The position numbers and the translations under genes are program-made. 64,000 nucleotides of DNA from Macrotis lagotis. Lineage: Eukaryota > Chordata > Mammalia > Peramelemorphia > Peramelidae. Numbering within the stretch: the stretch's first letter is position 1; every line of letters starts with the position of its first letter. The stretch covers positions 2,571,467 to 2,635,466 of the forward strand of contig NC_133666.1 in assembly GCF_037893015.1 (NCBI RefSeq), read 5' to 3'. Shown piece by piece: positions 45,201 through 54,700 of the stretch. A model generated the notes under the pieces. The model saw only the letters and a list, made by a program, of their open reading frames with translations, searched no databases and was not told where the DNA came from.

Positions 45201-48200
45201 AGATGGAACTGAATAATAATATAATTAAATGGACTGGTTAAATGGTAGAACTAAAAAGTCCTTCTTAACAGTTTAAGGTCATCTCCAGCAGAGAGGACCC
45301 CAGAGATCTGGACCGGACTCAGGGCCACTTCACATTCTTATCAAGTATGTGGCTAGAAGCCTAAATGAGGCACTTATCAAATTTGCTGGTGACACAAAGC
45401 TGGGAGAGATAGCTAGTACCCTGGATGATAGAATCAGGATCTTGACAGGCTCTGGCATTGGGCTCAATCTAATCAAATTAAATTCAGCAAGGATATATGT
45501 CATTCCTTGCACTTCAGAACTGGGGATGGCTGAGAGAGTTAAAGCAGCTCCATTTGTTTTGCATTTCCTCTATCTTGTCCCTGACCCCATTGGTACTGCT
45601 GTCCCAAGACCTTCCTTCCTTCCTTCTGAAATATCGTGAACAGTATTATCTATTAGGGTGGGAGGATGAGCTAGGTAACCAGCCACGGGCCCTGTATAAT
45701 CAAGAGATAAGGCAGCCCCTATTCTCCTACCCCACAACGGTCCTGTCAAATCCTGAGGCTGATGTTGTTTGGTGGTTTCAGCCATGTGTGGACTCCCGAA
45801 GTACCCCAGACCCAAATCACCTTTGACCTAAATTGAGATATAAATAAGCTTTAACCTTGTGCTTCTTTGGGGAGTCTGCCTTTGTGGGTAGGTGGGGGTT
45901 CCCTTACTGGTCAACTCAAGAAACCCTCATTGGTTCCTAAATTTGGGGTATTTGGATTGTGATGGTTTGTAGTTCTGGTTCGTTGAGTCACTGACAATTT
46001 TATCCGTAATTCAAAAATCAACACACAGGAGAGAGACCTGGTTAGAAGGTAGCTGGTCTGAAGGGGAACTGGCAAATTCACTATGGAATGTGACAACCTC
46101 CAAACACTGAGGCAGAACTTTTCTGGATCTGGAAGCAATAGACCCTCTTTGCTCTGTACTGGTGGTACTAGGTATGGAGTCTTATGTTCAGGTTCATGAA
46201 CAGGATGAATTGGAGTGGCCAGTGGAGGGCAACCGGGATGGCCAAGGAACTTGAGGATCAAGCTTGGAAACTGGGCATGTTGAGTCTGAAGACTCAAGAA
46301 AGACATTTGAGCATTTTCAAATATTTGAAGGAGGAAGGATTAGCTGTGTTCTTTTTGGCCCCAGGAGGTCGAACCAGGAGCAAAGCATAGAAAGAGGTCA
46401 TTGTAGCCATGACAGGGGATGGGGGGGGGGGGGGAGCTTCCTAACATCCAGAGCTCTCCAGTGTCCTGGAAATTTGGTGGCTCCCCATTCATCCCTATGA
46501 AAGGTGGATTTCAAGCAGGGGTCAAAGAACCAATCATTAGCTGTCTTTGGAGCAGTTCCTTGCTGAGGTACGGATTGGCTAGGGAGCTTCCTTCCAAGCT
46601 GAAAATTTTGTGAATCTCTAGTAGATCGACATATTACTGTTCACTAAGAAATGGTGATTGTGGGGAGTTCAGAGAAGCACGGGGAGTAAGCAGAACCCGA
46701 GGCAATAATGTAAACAAAAAGAACACCAAAAAGAAGCCAGTGTCATTGCAAGTGGGCAATCTTATTCCTGCAGACCAGATAAGGAAGCATGCCTCCATTC
46801 TCTTGGCAGAATGTTGTTAGAATCACTGTCAAGATGCAGGCTTTATTGGTTGGCTTTGCTTAACTGGTTTCAGTGTTACAAAGGAGGGTTTTGTCGGGGG
46901 GGGGGGGGTGAAGTTACATCTGGGTAGGTCTGTGATCTAAAAACAAAAGACACTGATACAGAATGGAAGAGGTGCCACAGCACCAGAAAAAGACAAATGC
47001 TGACCCAATTTGAAGAAAAAAAAGAGTGGAAACCAAAGTTTGCAAACTGGCAAAATTCCAGAGCATATTATTGAAGGGATCATTAACGAGCATCTTTCTA
47101 AGGAACTGGTAGGTACAAAGAACCAGTTTCATCATAAAGTCCTACCAGAATACCTTGGTTTCCTTTTCAGATGAGTGATCAGGAGAGTGCTATAGATACT
47201 AGCTAGCTGACATTTCAATATTCATTTGCTTAGTTCACTGGTGGCTAGTATCATGAACGTGATGAAGAGATGTGAACTGAACTACAATTCAGATTTGCAA
47301 CTGGACAGACCCAGAGAGGAATTAGTTGTTAATAGTTTGATGTCAGTTTGGCAGCAGCAAAAGCAGAATGAACATGCATATCAAACTGGCAAAGGACAGT
47401 GCCGAGAGGAAGACTATGGTGTCATCGTCGAATGACTGTCAGGATCAAAAACTTCCTGACAGGTGAGAAGTTTAAACGAATTTACTAAGAGAAATTTTAA
47501 TAGGGAAAAATAAAAAATCATCACCGGTACAAGATGGGGGTTGCTTGCCTAGCAGTTTAGACAAAAGATTTTTAGTCTTAGTGCCCTGGAAGCTCCATAT
47601 GAGTCAGCATTGAGATGTGACAGACCCAAAGGCCATCAGGAGCTTCTGTATCTATACTCAGAGGAGCATGGTAGGCTATAGGCTAAATAGTCGATGCTTC
47701 TCACACAGTAAGGTATCATTAGTCCATTGGCCAACAAGGTGGAATGGGCCACGAAGAGGAAAAGAAACTTAAACCCAAGTAGACTCCACGCATGATGAAT
47801 CTTATAAGCTCTATGTTGAAAATTCCTTTACGTAGCTACTATTTCTAGCAAGTTATTGGTTATCTAACTTCTCAATGATGTACACTATGGATGGTGGTTC
47901 TGAAAGTGTGGTCTGGGGACTGGGTGGGGGGCATTCAGAACCTTTATCAGAGTTCTCAGAGCAAAACTAATTTTCGTGCTTATACTAAGATTTTAATTTC
48001 AAATACAGTTTTAATATGGATAGATCTAGCACATCAACAAATCTCTGAGGGACCCTCCATGATTTTTAAAGGTAAAGAGGTCCTGAGACCCAGTTTGAGA
48101 CATTCTATCCCAGAACAACTCAGAAAATCTCAGACTTAAGTCTGGGCCAGATTCCATATAGTCTTTGCCTTTCCTAGGAATGTGGGGAGACCCTTCTTCA

Positions 48201-51200
48201 GAGAATCGTCGGCACACAGATCTGTAATCCAGAAAAACTGGATGACCACTCAGCAGTCTTAATAACATGGGGATGCATAGTGACTTTCCCTTTGAAGTGA
48301 TCTCCCAACTTAGACCTGCTGGAGTAAAGTTGTTTTTACTTTCAGCTACATTTGTGAATCCTGATTTTCTTGTTATGGAGCCAGCCCCCACTATCTTCTT
48401 GGAAGTGGCATGGACAGATTGCATGGCACAATGACAAGGATGAGGAGGATGATGATGGGGAGAAGGAGGTTGAGAACGATGACAACCATAACATTTTATA
48501 GAAGGTCTATTCTGTCCTAGGTGCTTTATAAGTATTGTCTCATTTAGTTCTTATAATATTACATTTGGAGGATGGGAGTAAAAGGAGGTAACACATTCCT
48601 CTTGTGGGGAACTCTTGGAGCTAGGCAGGTCTTTCCTGGTTTCAAACCTCAATCTATGTCTTTCCACTTTCCCTCTGCTTCCCCTAGGAATACCTGGGCA
48701 GAGCCAAGCTGAGGCCTCTGTCTCCTGGGACCTCATCAAAGGCATGAAAGCAGCCATTTTTGCTCCCAGGAGCATTCCCAGAGATTGGCTGGGATGTGAC
48801 AAAGTTTTCAACCACACAAGTCAAATCCCAATCCTCCAAAGGAGAGAGGAAGAAAGTGAGTTCAAAGCACAGTGGCTGTGGGACTAATGGGGTTAATAAT
48901 AGCCCCCTACCTCCCAGGGATGGTGTCAAGATCAAGTGAGAGAATATCTGTGAAGTGTCTGGCAGATAATATATGTTAGCCGTTCTTATTTTTAAGAGAA
49001 TCCATTAATAAATAGCATTTCTGTGACCTGTTAAGGTTTGCCAAGCCCTTTCTACACATGATGTCACTTCAATTTTATCCCATGGAGTACTTTGTAACCT
49101 CAATATGCTGACATCAGGGGGGATTCCTAGGCAGGATTTTTCTGATCCTGTTTGGGAAGGGGCCATTCCCAGGCCAGAACTTTTCAGTTTGGGCTAGGAC
49201 TGAAGAGGAAACATCTCTCAACTTTGGAGAGTAGTAGTAGCAGGTGGGGTTCAAGGACAGTCTGTATCTTGACTAAGCTTTCTAAATCTGAGAGAACCTC
49301 ACTCTTGTGTGTGTTTAGCCATAAGGCAAATCCCAAACCCCAAATCCCTCTTCCCTCACCCCAGAGTATGAATGCTGGGGAGGTGGCTGCCTGATCTGGG
49401 AAGCTCCAAAAGTGACCATTGAGTCCTCCATGTAGCAGGCACTAGGTTGCTGCTAACAAGTAGGGGCTCCCAGAAAAGGGGCTGCAGATAAAGAAAAGGA
49501 AGGGTCCAAAGGGAATTCACAGTATACACACACATACTTGTGCAGAAACACACACATATGTGTCCTTTGTTCTTAAAGCCCATGACATCAGGGAGGTGAG
49601 GCTATTACAAGCATGTGAGTTGGATTGGAGTGAGGGGGGCTGTGCTAAGTTTTCAGCCTCCCTTTCTCTTGCAGACTCATCTGGACCCAGTGGCCAGATA
49701 AGAATCAGGACAAGTGGGGGTGGCTAGGTGGTACAGTGGATAGGGCACTGGCCCTGCAGTCAGGAGTATTTGAGTTCAAGTCCTGCCTCAGACACTTAAT
49801 AATTACCTAGCTGTGTGGCCTTGGACAAGTCACTTAACCCCATTTGCCTTGCAAAAAAAAAAAAAAAGAAAGTATCTGGACAAGTGGAGATGGCCCTGCA
49901 TGTGAGGCAATCAGGATGAAGAGACTTTCCCAGGGTCACATAGTGTCAAATGTCTGAGGCTGGATTTGAGCTCCCATCCTGTTGCCTTCAAGGACAGTGT
50001 TCTCACCCTGAGCCATTGAGCTGCTCCATGTCCATACATACACAGTACAGGTCCCTTGTAGAGGGTGTGGCTGTTGGGACCCTCACAGCAAGAATCATTT
50101 CAGATTTTTGGGGAGAGGATTTGAACTGAGTCTTGGAAGGTGGCTGCCTAGGGGAGTAAGAAAGTTTGGGTTTAAATCAGGGCTTTGCTCCCCATGGGCC
50201 TTCAGGCAAACTTTTTTTTTTCTTGACTGGACTCAGGAGTCACTTTACAATGAGGATCCTGACCTCTAACCTTGTAATGGCTGGTGGTCAGTGTCTCCCT
50301 GTGTTGCTAAGAGCCTTCAAGGCTTTGTTTTGGCTGGTGCCTATCCCCTTTTGGGGAGAGAGGTCTTTTGTGATTCCTCCCTTTTCTCAAATTCCCATCA
50401 GCTTTGCACCTCTAAGTAGTGTTTCCTCAGTGAGGTACCAGTAGAACCTGAAGCTTGAGGAGGGGAGGGAGGGATTGATTTGGTTTCAGCAAAGTTGGTG
50501 ACATTATGAGCTTCCTAATGAATGCTTCGGCATCCAGGGCTGCTTCCAAGAGGTTCCCATTCTAGGTCCCAGTGTGCTCAAGTAAAATGGGAGGCTTGGC
50601 TGCAATGCCTTCCAGTGCTAGGCCCCAGGGTCTCCAGAAGTGACAGTTAAAGCAAAATGTGACTGTTTTGATCCATGTCCCTAGGAAAAGGGTGTCTGTG
50701 AGGGAGGCACCAGGAGCCCTCGAGCAGTCACTGGGTCTATCTTGGTTTGAAGTGCAAGAGGATGTCAACTACTTGATGCTCCTACAAAATGGGAGGTACT
50801 GAATAAGGGGTGAGGAACCAGGAATTTTTCTTTTCTTTCTGTATGTGCATATGCAGAGTCAAGAAGCCAGGAGAGCTTGGGAGTCTTTGAGTCAAAGAAT
50901 GGAGGCTAAAAGAAGCATATGGAGCCAGGTGGCTCTGGGCAAAGTCCTCTAACTTGCATGAGTGGATTCTGTATGGTTTAGAAATGCTATCAGGCCTAAT
51001 TAATACTTACTCTTACTGATCTTGAGTTTTTAAAGGGGCTTCAGTGGTGACATTAACATTTTCACAAATGTGAACCTGTGATTGTGGCCATGTGGAGGAA
51101 CTTCCAGTGCAGAACCCCCCTCCATCCCTGTGCATCAATTGCTCTTTCAGCTATGGTTTTAGAGTGGCTCGGGTCCTGGAGAAATACAGTGCTTTGGCCA

Positions 51201-52175
51201 GGGTCACAGAGCCAGGGGCCCCTCTCTATTGAGCCAAGCTGTCTTTTGACCATTGAAATATCCCCAGGGAACGTTTATACCCAGTTGTAAAGCAGCATGG
51301 TCTTCATTTTGACTGAGATGCTGCTGTTTCAAGTGGGTGTGGCTCTCCTTATGCTACCCTGAAGGCCTTGTCAGGCAACTAGGAGGTGGTGGGCCATGGG
51401 AGAGCCCCGGCGGTCTGAGTTCAGATCCTGTCTATGGCCGCTCTTATCTAGGCTGGGGCCTATACAGAATTCCTCTCCCCGCCTCAGTTGCCTCTTTTGT
51501 CAAATGGGGGCTTGGGTTCTCGATGGAGATACAAAGCCCTATGAAACGGTTCTGTTTGGAGAGTGGCTTCTTTGCAAAAAGCCAGCCCGGCAGGCAGTTC
51601 AGGTTCTTGGCCTTTTGCCTGCTGAGCCTTCTCCCTCTGTGGGTCTTGCTTTTTGCGCCTGGTAAGCAGAGGGTTAGCCGAGAGCGGCAAGTGGCGAGGG
51701 GCCGAGCCCCGGGGACTCCGCGTCTCCTGCTTTTCCAGCGAGGCAGGGGCCAAGGTCACAGAGACCGTGAGGGCTGGGCCCGTTCCCGGTCAGGGGTGTG
51801 TGTGTGTGTGTCTGTGTATATGTGTGTGTGTGTCTATGTATATGTGTGTGTGTGTGTCTGTGTATGTGTGTGTGTGTGTCTGTGTGTGTGTCTGTGTGTG
51901 TGTGTCTCTGTGTGTGTGTCTGTGTATGTGTGTGTGTGTCTGTGTATGTGTGTGTGTCTGTGTGTGTGTGTACGTGTGTGTGTGTCTGTGTGTGTGTCTG
52001 TGTACGTGTGTGTGTCTGTGTGTGTGTGTGTGTGTGTCTGTGTGTGTGTATGTGTGTGTGTGTCTGTGTGTGTGTGTGTCTGTGTGTGTGTGTCTGTGTA
52101 CGTGTCTGTGTGTGTGTCTGTGTATGTGTGTGTGTGTCTGTGTGTGTGTGTCTGTGTGTGTGTGTGTATGTGTGT

Positions 52176-52212
<37 letters not shown>

Positions 52213-52229
52213 TGTGTGTGTGTGTGTGT

Positions 52230-52277
<48 letters not shown>

Positions 52278-52726
52278 AGGGCCCCTGCCCGGCTCCCTAG
52301 GCCCTGGCCCCCACCCCCCCACCCCTCCTTTCACTCTCCACTGCAGGTGCATGCTGGGCCTTCACCTGCTCCTGGAAGGGGCCTGACCGCAGGAGGGGCT
52401 CCCCCCCCCCCCCCCCCGCCCGCGGCAGGCCGCAGCCCGCCCCGCCCCGCCCCCCCCCCCGGGTCTCTGCAGCGCCCCCCCCCCCTGCCCCGCGCGGCGG
52501 CCAGGCCCCACCTGAACCTCTCCTGGCCCGCGGTGTCCCAGATCTGCAGCTTGATGCGCTTGCCGGGCTCGATCTCCACCAGGCGGGAGAAGAAGTCCAC
52601 CCCGACCGTGGGGTCGGAGGCCTGCGCGAAGCGGCCCTCGGTGAAGCGGCGGATGAGGCACGACTTGCCCACCGTCGAGTCGCCGATGACGATCAGGCGG
52701 AACTGGTAGAGCCAGATGGCCTCCAT
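35872..52726 (-). CDS. RAB39B: RAB39B, complete two-exon Rab GTPase gene
   Basis: A small GTPase of the Rab family, acting on Golgi/endosomal vesicle traffic and autophagy. In humans its loss causes X-linked intellectual disability and early parkinsonism. Exon 1 coding 52726-52512 (215 nt) joins exon 2 36298-35872 (427 nt), giving 213 residues, the usual length. The Arg codon is split across the junction: donor GTGGGG, acceptor TTTTTTAG. Visible motifs: P-loop GDSTVGKS (15-22), switch I DPTVGVDF from 38, DTAGQE (64-69), HKCD (123-126), ETSA (151-154) and a CLC end (211-213) for double geranylgeranylation. The start [20 protein letters not shown] matches RAB39B; RAB39A starts METIWIYQ and has an insertion before switch I. 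I see no stop or shift, so it looks functional. A CpG island covers exon 1. The 16.2 kb intron is repeat-rich. Confidence 0.97.
36371..36395 (+). repeat. (AC)n microsatellite in RAB39B intron
   Basis: About 12 AC units, some 75 bases upstream of the exon 2 acceptor in the gene's direction. Confidence 0.9.
36787..37030 (+). repeat. Marsupial CORE-SINE, sense
   Basis: GGGGCAGCTAGGTGGCGCTG head, CGTTTGCCTCAAATTCCTCA CORE, and a CATCGCTCCAGTATCTCTGA CAAG end. An MIR-like CCAGGCACCAGG...CCCTCAAGGAGCTGACAG piece follows to 37130. Confidence 0.75.
37175..37327. repeat. Imperfect inverted repeat (hairpin-forming)
   Basis: Outer arms 37175-37199 and 37303-37327 are perfect 25 bp reverse complements. 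Inner arms 37225-37245 and 37279-37299 are perfect over 21 bp. They enclose a 33-base loop; the left side has an extra 25-base bulge. No known element recognised. Confidence 0.9.
37330..38642. other. RAB39B intron, nothing recognised apart from short MIR-like pieces
   Basis: A fragment at about 37870-37990 resembles the mammalian GAGGAACTTACATT-type MIR-related sequence. No exon-like open frame supported by homology. Confidence 0.4.
38654..38862 (-). repeat. Marsupial CORE-SINE, antisense
   Basis: TTTTCCAGCAAGGACACTGG AGTGATTTGCCATTTC, CATTTTACAGATGAGGGAGC, then CTCCAGGGCCAGTATCTC. Target duplication AAAATGTGATA lies at 38643-38653 and 38863-38873. Confidence 0.88.
39061..39217 (-). repeat. 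Marsupial tRNA-derived SINE, antisense
   Basis: TTGCAAGGCAATGGGGGTGA through TGTGCCATCCAGTTGCC, with AGAGAAAGGTCTT-type duplications on both sides. Confidence 0.9.
39709..39857 (-). repeat. Marsupial tRNA-derived SINE, antisense
   Basis: TTTGCAAGGCAATGGGGTTA through TGTGCCACCTAGCTGCTCC, with AGGACTCCCTATTTG / AGGACTTCCTATTTG duplications. Confidence 0.9.
40142..40440 (+). repeat. tRNA-derived SINE with RTE-like 3' tail, sense
   Basis: GGGCAGCTAAGTGGCC head, GAGTTCAAATTCGAC box, ACTGGACCCAGATGGCTCTG GAGGAGAAAGTGAGGCT body, and a tail CCCTGATGTGGTGGTCTTCT TTGAAAATGAAGGACAAACA TTATTATT. The same family appears antisense at 49559-50028. Confidence 0.8.
40600..40870 (+). repeat. Older L1 3' UTR fragment, sense
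   Basis: TTAAATCACAGAGAAATGCC AATTAAAA and CTTCACCTCATACCCATCA are hallmarks of the marsupial L1 3' region. Confidence 0.6.
40928..41460 (+). mobile_element. 5'-truncated L1 insertion, sense
   Basis: GGCCATCAATTGGGGAATGG through GCTGAGTGAGATGAGCAGAA to the 3' end TTCTTCCTTAAGGATCTGAT and a poly-A tail. A perfect 13 bp target duplication AAGAAATTCTTTA lies at 40915-40927 and 41461-41473. About 533 bp, 3' UTR only; the perfect duplication suggests a fairly recent insertion. Confidence 0.9.
41474..42212. other. RAB39B intron, nothing recognised
   Basis: AT-rich, with no gene-like frame and no clear repeat. Confidence 0.4.
42213..42800 (+). repeat. L1-related 5' fragment, sense
   Basis: Contains an L1-style start ATGGAAGACTTCTGGCCAAG ATGG. 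It then has an ORF1-tail-like stretch at 42535-42610 whose broken frames include KERTCRHF and RAEQEL. The join suggests internal deletion. Confidence 0.45.
42801..43579. other. RAB39B intron, nothing recognised
   Basis: Purine-rich start, then unremarkable DNA. G7 at about 43561. Confidence 0.35.
43580..44250 (+). repeat. Old L1 3' UTR, sense, split by an antisense HAL1 3' end
   Basis: GGGCAGAACCAGAATAAACT, ATAGACTTGAGAACTCTGAT CAATG and CTCCTGATAGGGGATGGACT follow marsupial L1 3' UTR order. It is interrupted at about 43908-44086. Confidence 0.6.
43908..44086 (-). mobile_element. HAL1 3'-end fragment, antisense
   Basis: AATACCCCCTCCCCCATAAA AATATAAAAC and AAGTAAAAGAAAGAGAAAAA are nearly the same as the HAL1 3' end at 12690-12770. 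It is 5'-truncated before the embedded SINE. Confidence 0.8.
44650..45620 (+). repeat. CR1/L3-type LINE, RT-derived part, split by a SINE
   Basis: Frames hold [11 protein letters not shown] (a fingers-domain phrase) early and [20 protein letters not shown] later, where KFAGDTKLG is a decayed FADDTKLGG catalytic box of CR1. A SINE interrupts at 45002-45168. Heavily mutated. Confidence 0.7.
45002..45168 (-). repeat. Marsupial tRNA-derived SINE, antisense
   Basis: TTGCAAGGCAAATGGGGTTA through GTGTCACCTAGCTGCCCC. A 16 bp duplication CATGCATACTATTCTT lies at 44986-45001 and 45169-45184. Confidence 0.93.
45621..46149. other. RAB39B intron, nothing recognised
   Basis: No named repeat. Open frames here have no homology that I recognise. 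Confidence 0.35.
46150..46610 (+). repeat. CR1/L3-type LINE 3' end, sense
   Basis: GGAGGGCAACCGGGATGGCC, GACATTTGAGCATTTTCAAA TATTTGAAGGAGGA, TTTTTGGCCCCAGGAGGTCG AACCAGGAGCAA and CTTCCTAACATCCAGAGCT follow the conserved CR1/L3 3' order. Confidence 0.75.
46630..46780 (+). repeat. Old L1 3' UTR scrap, sense
   Basis: AGTAAGCAGAACCCGAGGCA ATAATGTAAAC resembles the L1 motif GAGCAGAACC...ACAACATTGTAAA. Confidence 0.4.
47100..47720 (+). repeat. CR1/L3-type LINE fragment, sense
   Basis: GAACCAGTTTCATCATAAAG, AATAGTTTGATGTCAGTTTG GCAG, GGTACAAGATGGGGGTTGCT and CATATGAGTCAGCATTGAGA TGTGACAG match the CR1/L3 C-terminal/3' region. Confidence 0.6.
47721..49558. other. RAB39B intron, MIR relics only
   Basis: MIR-like pieces at about 48490-48590 (CTAGGTGCTTTATAAGTATT GTCTCATTTA) and 48890-49000. 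No exon evidence. Confidence 0.45.
49559..50028 (-). repeat. RTE-tailed SINE, antisense, split by a younger SINE
   Basis: The reverse complement ends CCCTGATGTCATGGGCTTTA AGAACAAAGGACA. Its body holds the same GGACCCAGATG segment as 40142-40440. A MAR1-like SINE at 49719-49868 interrupts it, with ATCAGGACAAGTGGG-type duplications. Confidence 0.75.
49719..49868 (+). repeat. Marsupial tRNA-derived SINE, sense, nested
   Basis: GGGGTGGCTAGGTGGTACAG, GAGTTCAAGTCC, CCCCATTTGCCTTGC and an A15 tail. Confidence 0.92.
50029..51795. other. RAB39B intron 1, proximal part, nothing recognised
   Basis: Mostly unique-looking DNA with weak MIR-like scraps. GC content rises toward exon 1. Confidence 0.4.
51796..52276 (+). 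repeat. Compound (TG)n microsatellite, about 480 bp
   Basis: TG dinucleotides broken at short, fairly regular intervals by TC, TA or AC steps (TGTCTGTG, TGTATGTG, TGTACGTG), ending in an almost pure (TG) run. It lies in RAB39B intron 1, about 235 bases from the exon 1 donor. Confidence 0.98.
52512..52726 (-). CDS. RAB39B: RAB39B exon 1 coding part
   Basis: Encodes residues 1-71 and two bases of codon 72: P-loop, switch I and [11 protein letters not shown] is at 52724-52726. The sequence just before it (CCGGCGGC) is GC-rich, as usual for CpG-island genes. The donor CAG|GTGGGG begins at 52511. Confidence 0.97.
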
Positions 52727-52957
52727 GCCGCCGGCCGCGCTGCGCCGTCGGCCCCCGGCCCGGAGCAGCGCCAGCCTGGCGGCGGCCCGCGGCCGACCCC
52801 GGACGCGCTCTCGGAGGCGGCGGCCGTGCGGCGGCGGCGGCTCGCGCTCGGGTTCCGGAGGCGGCGGCCGTGCGGCGGCGGGGGGGCGGGGCGGGGCGGG
52901 GCTACGCCGCCGGGGCCCGGGCGCTGGGCCGCGGCCCGCTGCCCGGCTCGGCCTCCT

Positions 52958-52984
52958 CGGCGGCGGCGGCGGCGGCGGCGGCGG
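52958..52984 (+). repeat. (CGG)n trinucleotide run near RAB39B 5' UTR
   Basis: About nine CGG units, about 230 bases upstream of the RAB39B ATG (CCG on the sense strand). Confidence 0.92.
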
Positions 52985-53989
52985 CCGCGCTCCCGAGGCC
53001 CCTCCCAGCACCGCCCCGGCGGGCAGGCCGCGCGGGGCCCGGCACGCTCGGGGCTCGGGGCTCGGGGCTCGGGGCGCGGACGGCGGCGGGACGCAGCGCG
53101 CGCGCCACCACGCGGCCGTGCGCGCCCGCCCACGGCCCAGAGGCTTGTGGGAGCGAGCCGGCGCTCTAGGGGCCGGGGGCGGCGGCCCCCAGACTCTCTC
53201 CGGGGAGCCCCTGGGCCGTGCAGCAGGAGGGCATGACAGGAAGGGATCTCCGAGCCCCCCTAGCGCCACAAACTCACGTCGCAGAATTAGCTCCTTCTGG
53301 TAAGATCCTCGGCGCCAAAATCCCGGACATCGCGCCGGACCCCCTGCCCGTGCCAACGCGGACCGCTCCGGCGCCTGGCGCACTCGTACCCCGGGGGGAG
53401 CTGGCGAGTGGCCCTAAGACGCGGCCGGCCCCGCCCCTGCCTGCCCCTGCTGCTCGACATGCTGCGCTCCCTCCCCATCAAGCCCCCTTTGCACCCACTC
53501 TGGGGTGAGATCACGTTGTAAAACTAGAAGTGCGGAGCTGGGCCTCACCCTGCCCCCCCCCATAGACTGGGCCCTCTTCTGTCCACAACTGCATCTGCCC
53601 ATCTCTGCAGACCCCCACCCCCCGGCTCAGGGCTTAGAGTTCTGCCAGGGCCTTTGGTGCTCCTGACGGTGCCAGCACCTTACCCGCCCTCACCTGCACC
53701 AGCCAGACCCAGCAAGGAGAAGAGACCGAGAAAGCAGGGACAAAGGGAAAGAGACGCAGCCAGACACAGCCCTAGAGGGACAAGACCGAGGACGTGACAA
53801 AAGACGGCATCCATTTCAAAGAAACAGGATCACATGCAAGTCATCCCCCAAACCAGGACTTCCTAGGTTCCCTCACAGTTATGCTTTAGGGGAAGAAATG
53901 CAGACTTAGAGACAAGTTACTTGACCAAGTGACCTCGGTGATGACTGGCAAAGGCAGAATGTAAATCCAATCTTTCAAAGCTCTTTGCA

Positions 53990-54700
53990 CTGCATCCTAA
54001 CCCCAAATGCCTAAAACCTAGCTCCACTCATGACACGACTCAATAAACTCCACTGGCTCCCCATTGCCTCTAGAATCAAACCCCAAATGCTTTGTTTGTC
54101 ATTCAAATCCCACCATCACCCAGCCCCCTCTTCCCTTTTCAGAAACCCTGAGAGCTTGCCCCTCCCATTTGGATTCTTTTAATAAAGGCAAACTAGATAG
54201 TTTGGGGGTTTTAGCCCCATTTCTTACCTAGCCTCAATCATTGAAAGGGCATTGCCTCACACTGAGACCTGACCGCGACCTTAGCTAAAAAAACACCATA
54301 ATCTCCCCCCTGCATCCAAGACCATCTCTAGTCACCCCAACATTTCCAGCCACCATACGGTCATGACACTCAAGGAAAGAGTGGGGATGCTGATTTCACC
54401 CAACCATGCCTCACTGAAATTCCATACACTTGAAATCAGAACATCACCCTCCTGGTGTTTTCGATCTTATTCCAGAAGCAAGGATGTAGCATGACACTAT
54501 CACACCTGGCCTCCTGTCTCTTTCCCAAACAAGACACACCACTTTCATCCTCTGGGTGGCTGCCATGCCTGTACCACTCTTCCTCCTTGGCTCCAACTAC
54601 TGATCTACCTCACCACCTTCTATTCTCCAACGTCAGGAGAGGCAGAAAAAGCCTATACTGGGCTTCTTTTCTCCCCTGCCTCCAAGAGGAATATTAGACA
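53990..54700 (+). repeat. L2 LINE fragment, sense
   Basis: CAATAAACTCCACTGGCTCC, GTTTGTCATTCAAATCCCAC and TCCTCTGGGTGGCTGCCATG CCTGTACCACTC are L2 ORF2 3' phrases in order, with insertions between. Confidence 0.7.

Larger units (their letters stand above)
52380..53520. promoter_or_regulatory. CpG island and probable RAB39B promoter/5' UTR
   Basis: A GC-rich, CpG-dense stretch centred on RAB39B exon 1. It has C-runs at 52401-52417, 52451-52460 and 52476-52484 in the intron, a CGG run at 52958-52984, and a GGGGCTC-type tandem at 53047-53074 upstream of the ATG. No TATA box is visible. The transcription start is probably within a few hundred bases right of 52726. Confidence 0.85.

Noticed and set aside
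51337-52709. Long frames of alternating Cys-Val (VCVCVC) across the TG array, up to 349 codons
   Set aside because: Translation of a dinucleotide repeat; (TG)n has no stop codon in any frame. Not a protein.
52331-53383. A 350-codon minus-strand frame across the CpG island
   Set aside because: Only residues from MEAIWLYQF onward to QERF are RAB39B. The upstream part is low-complexity Pro/Arg/Ala from GC-rich 5' DNA, and the part after QERF is read-through into the intron.
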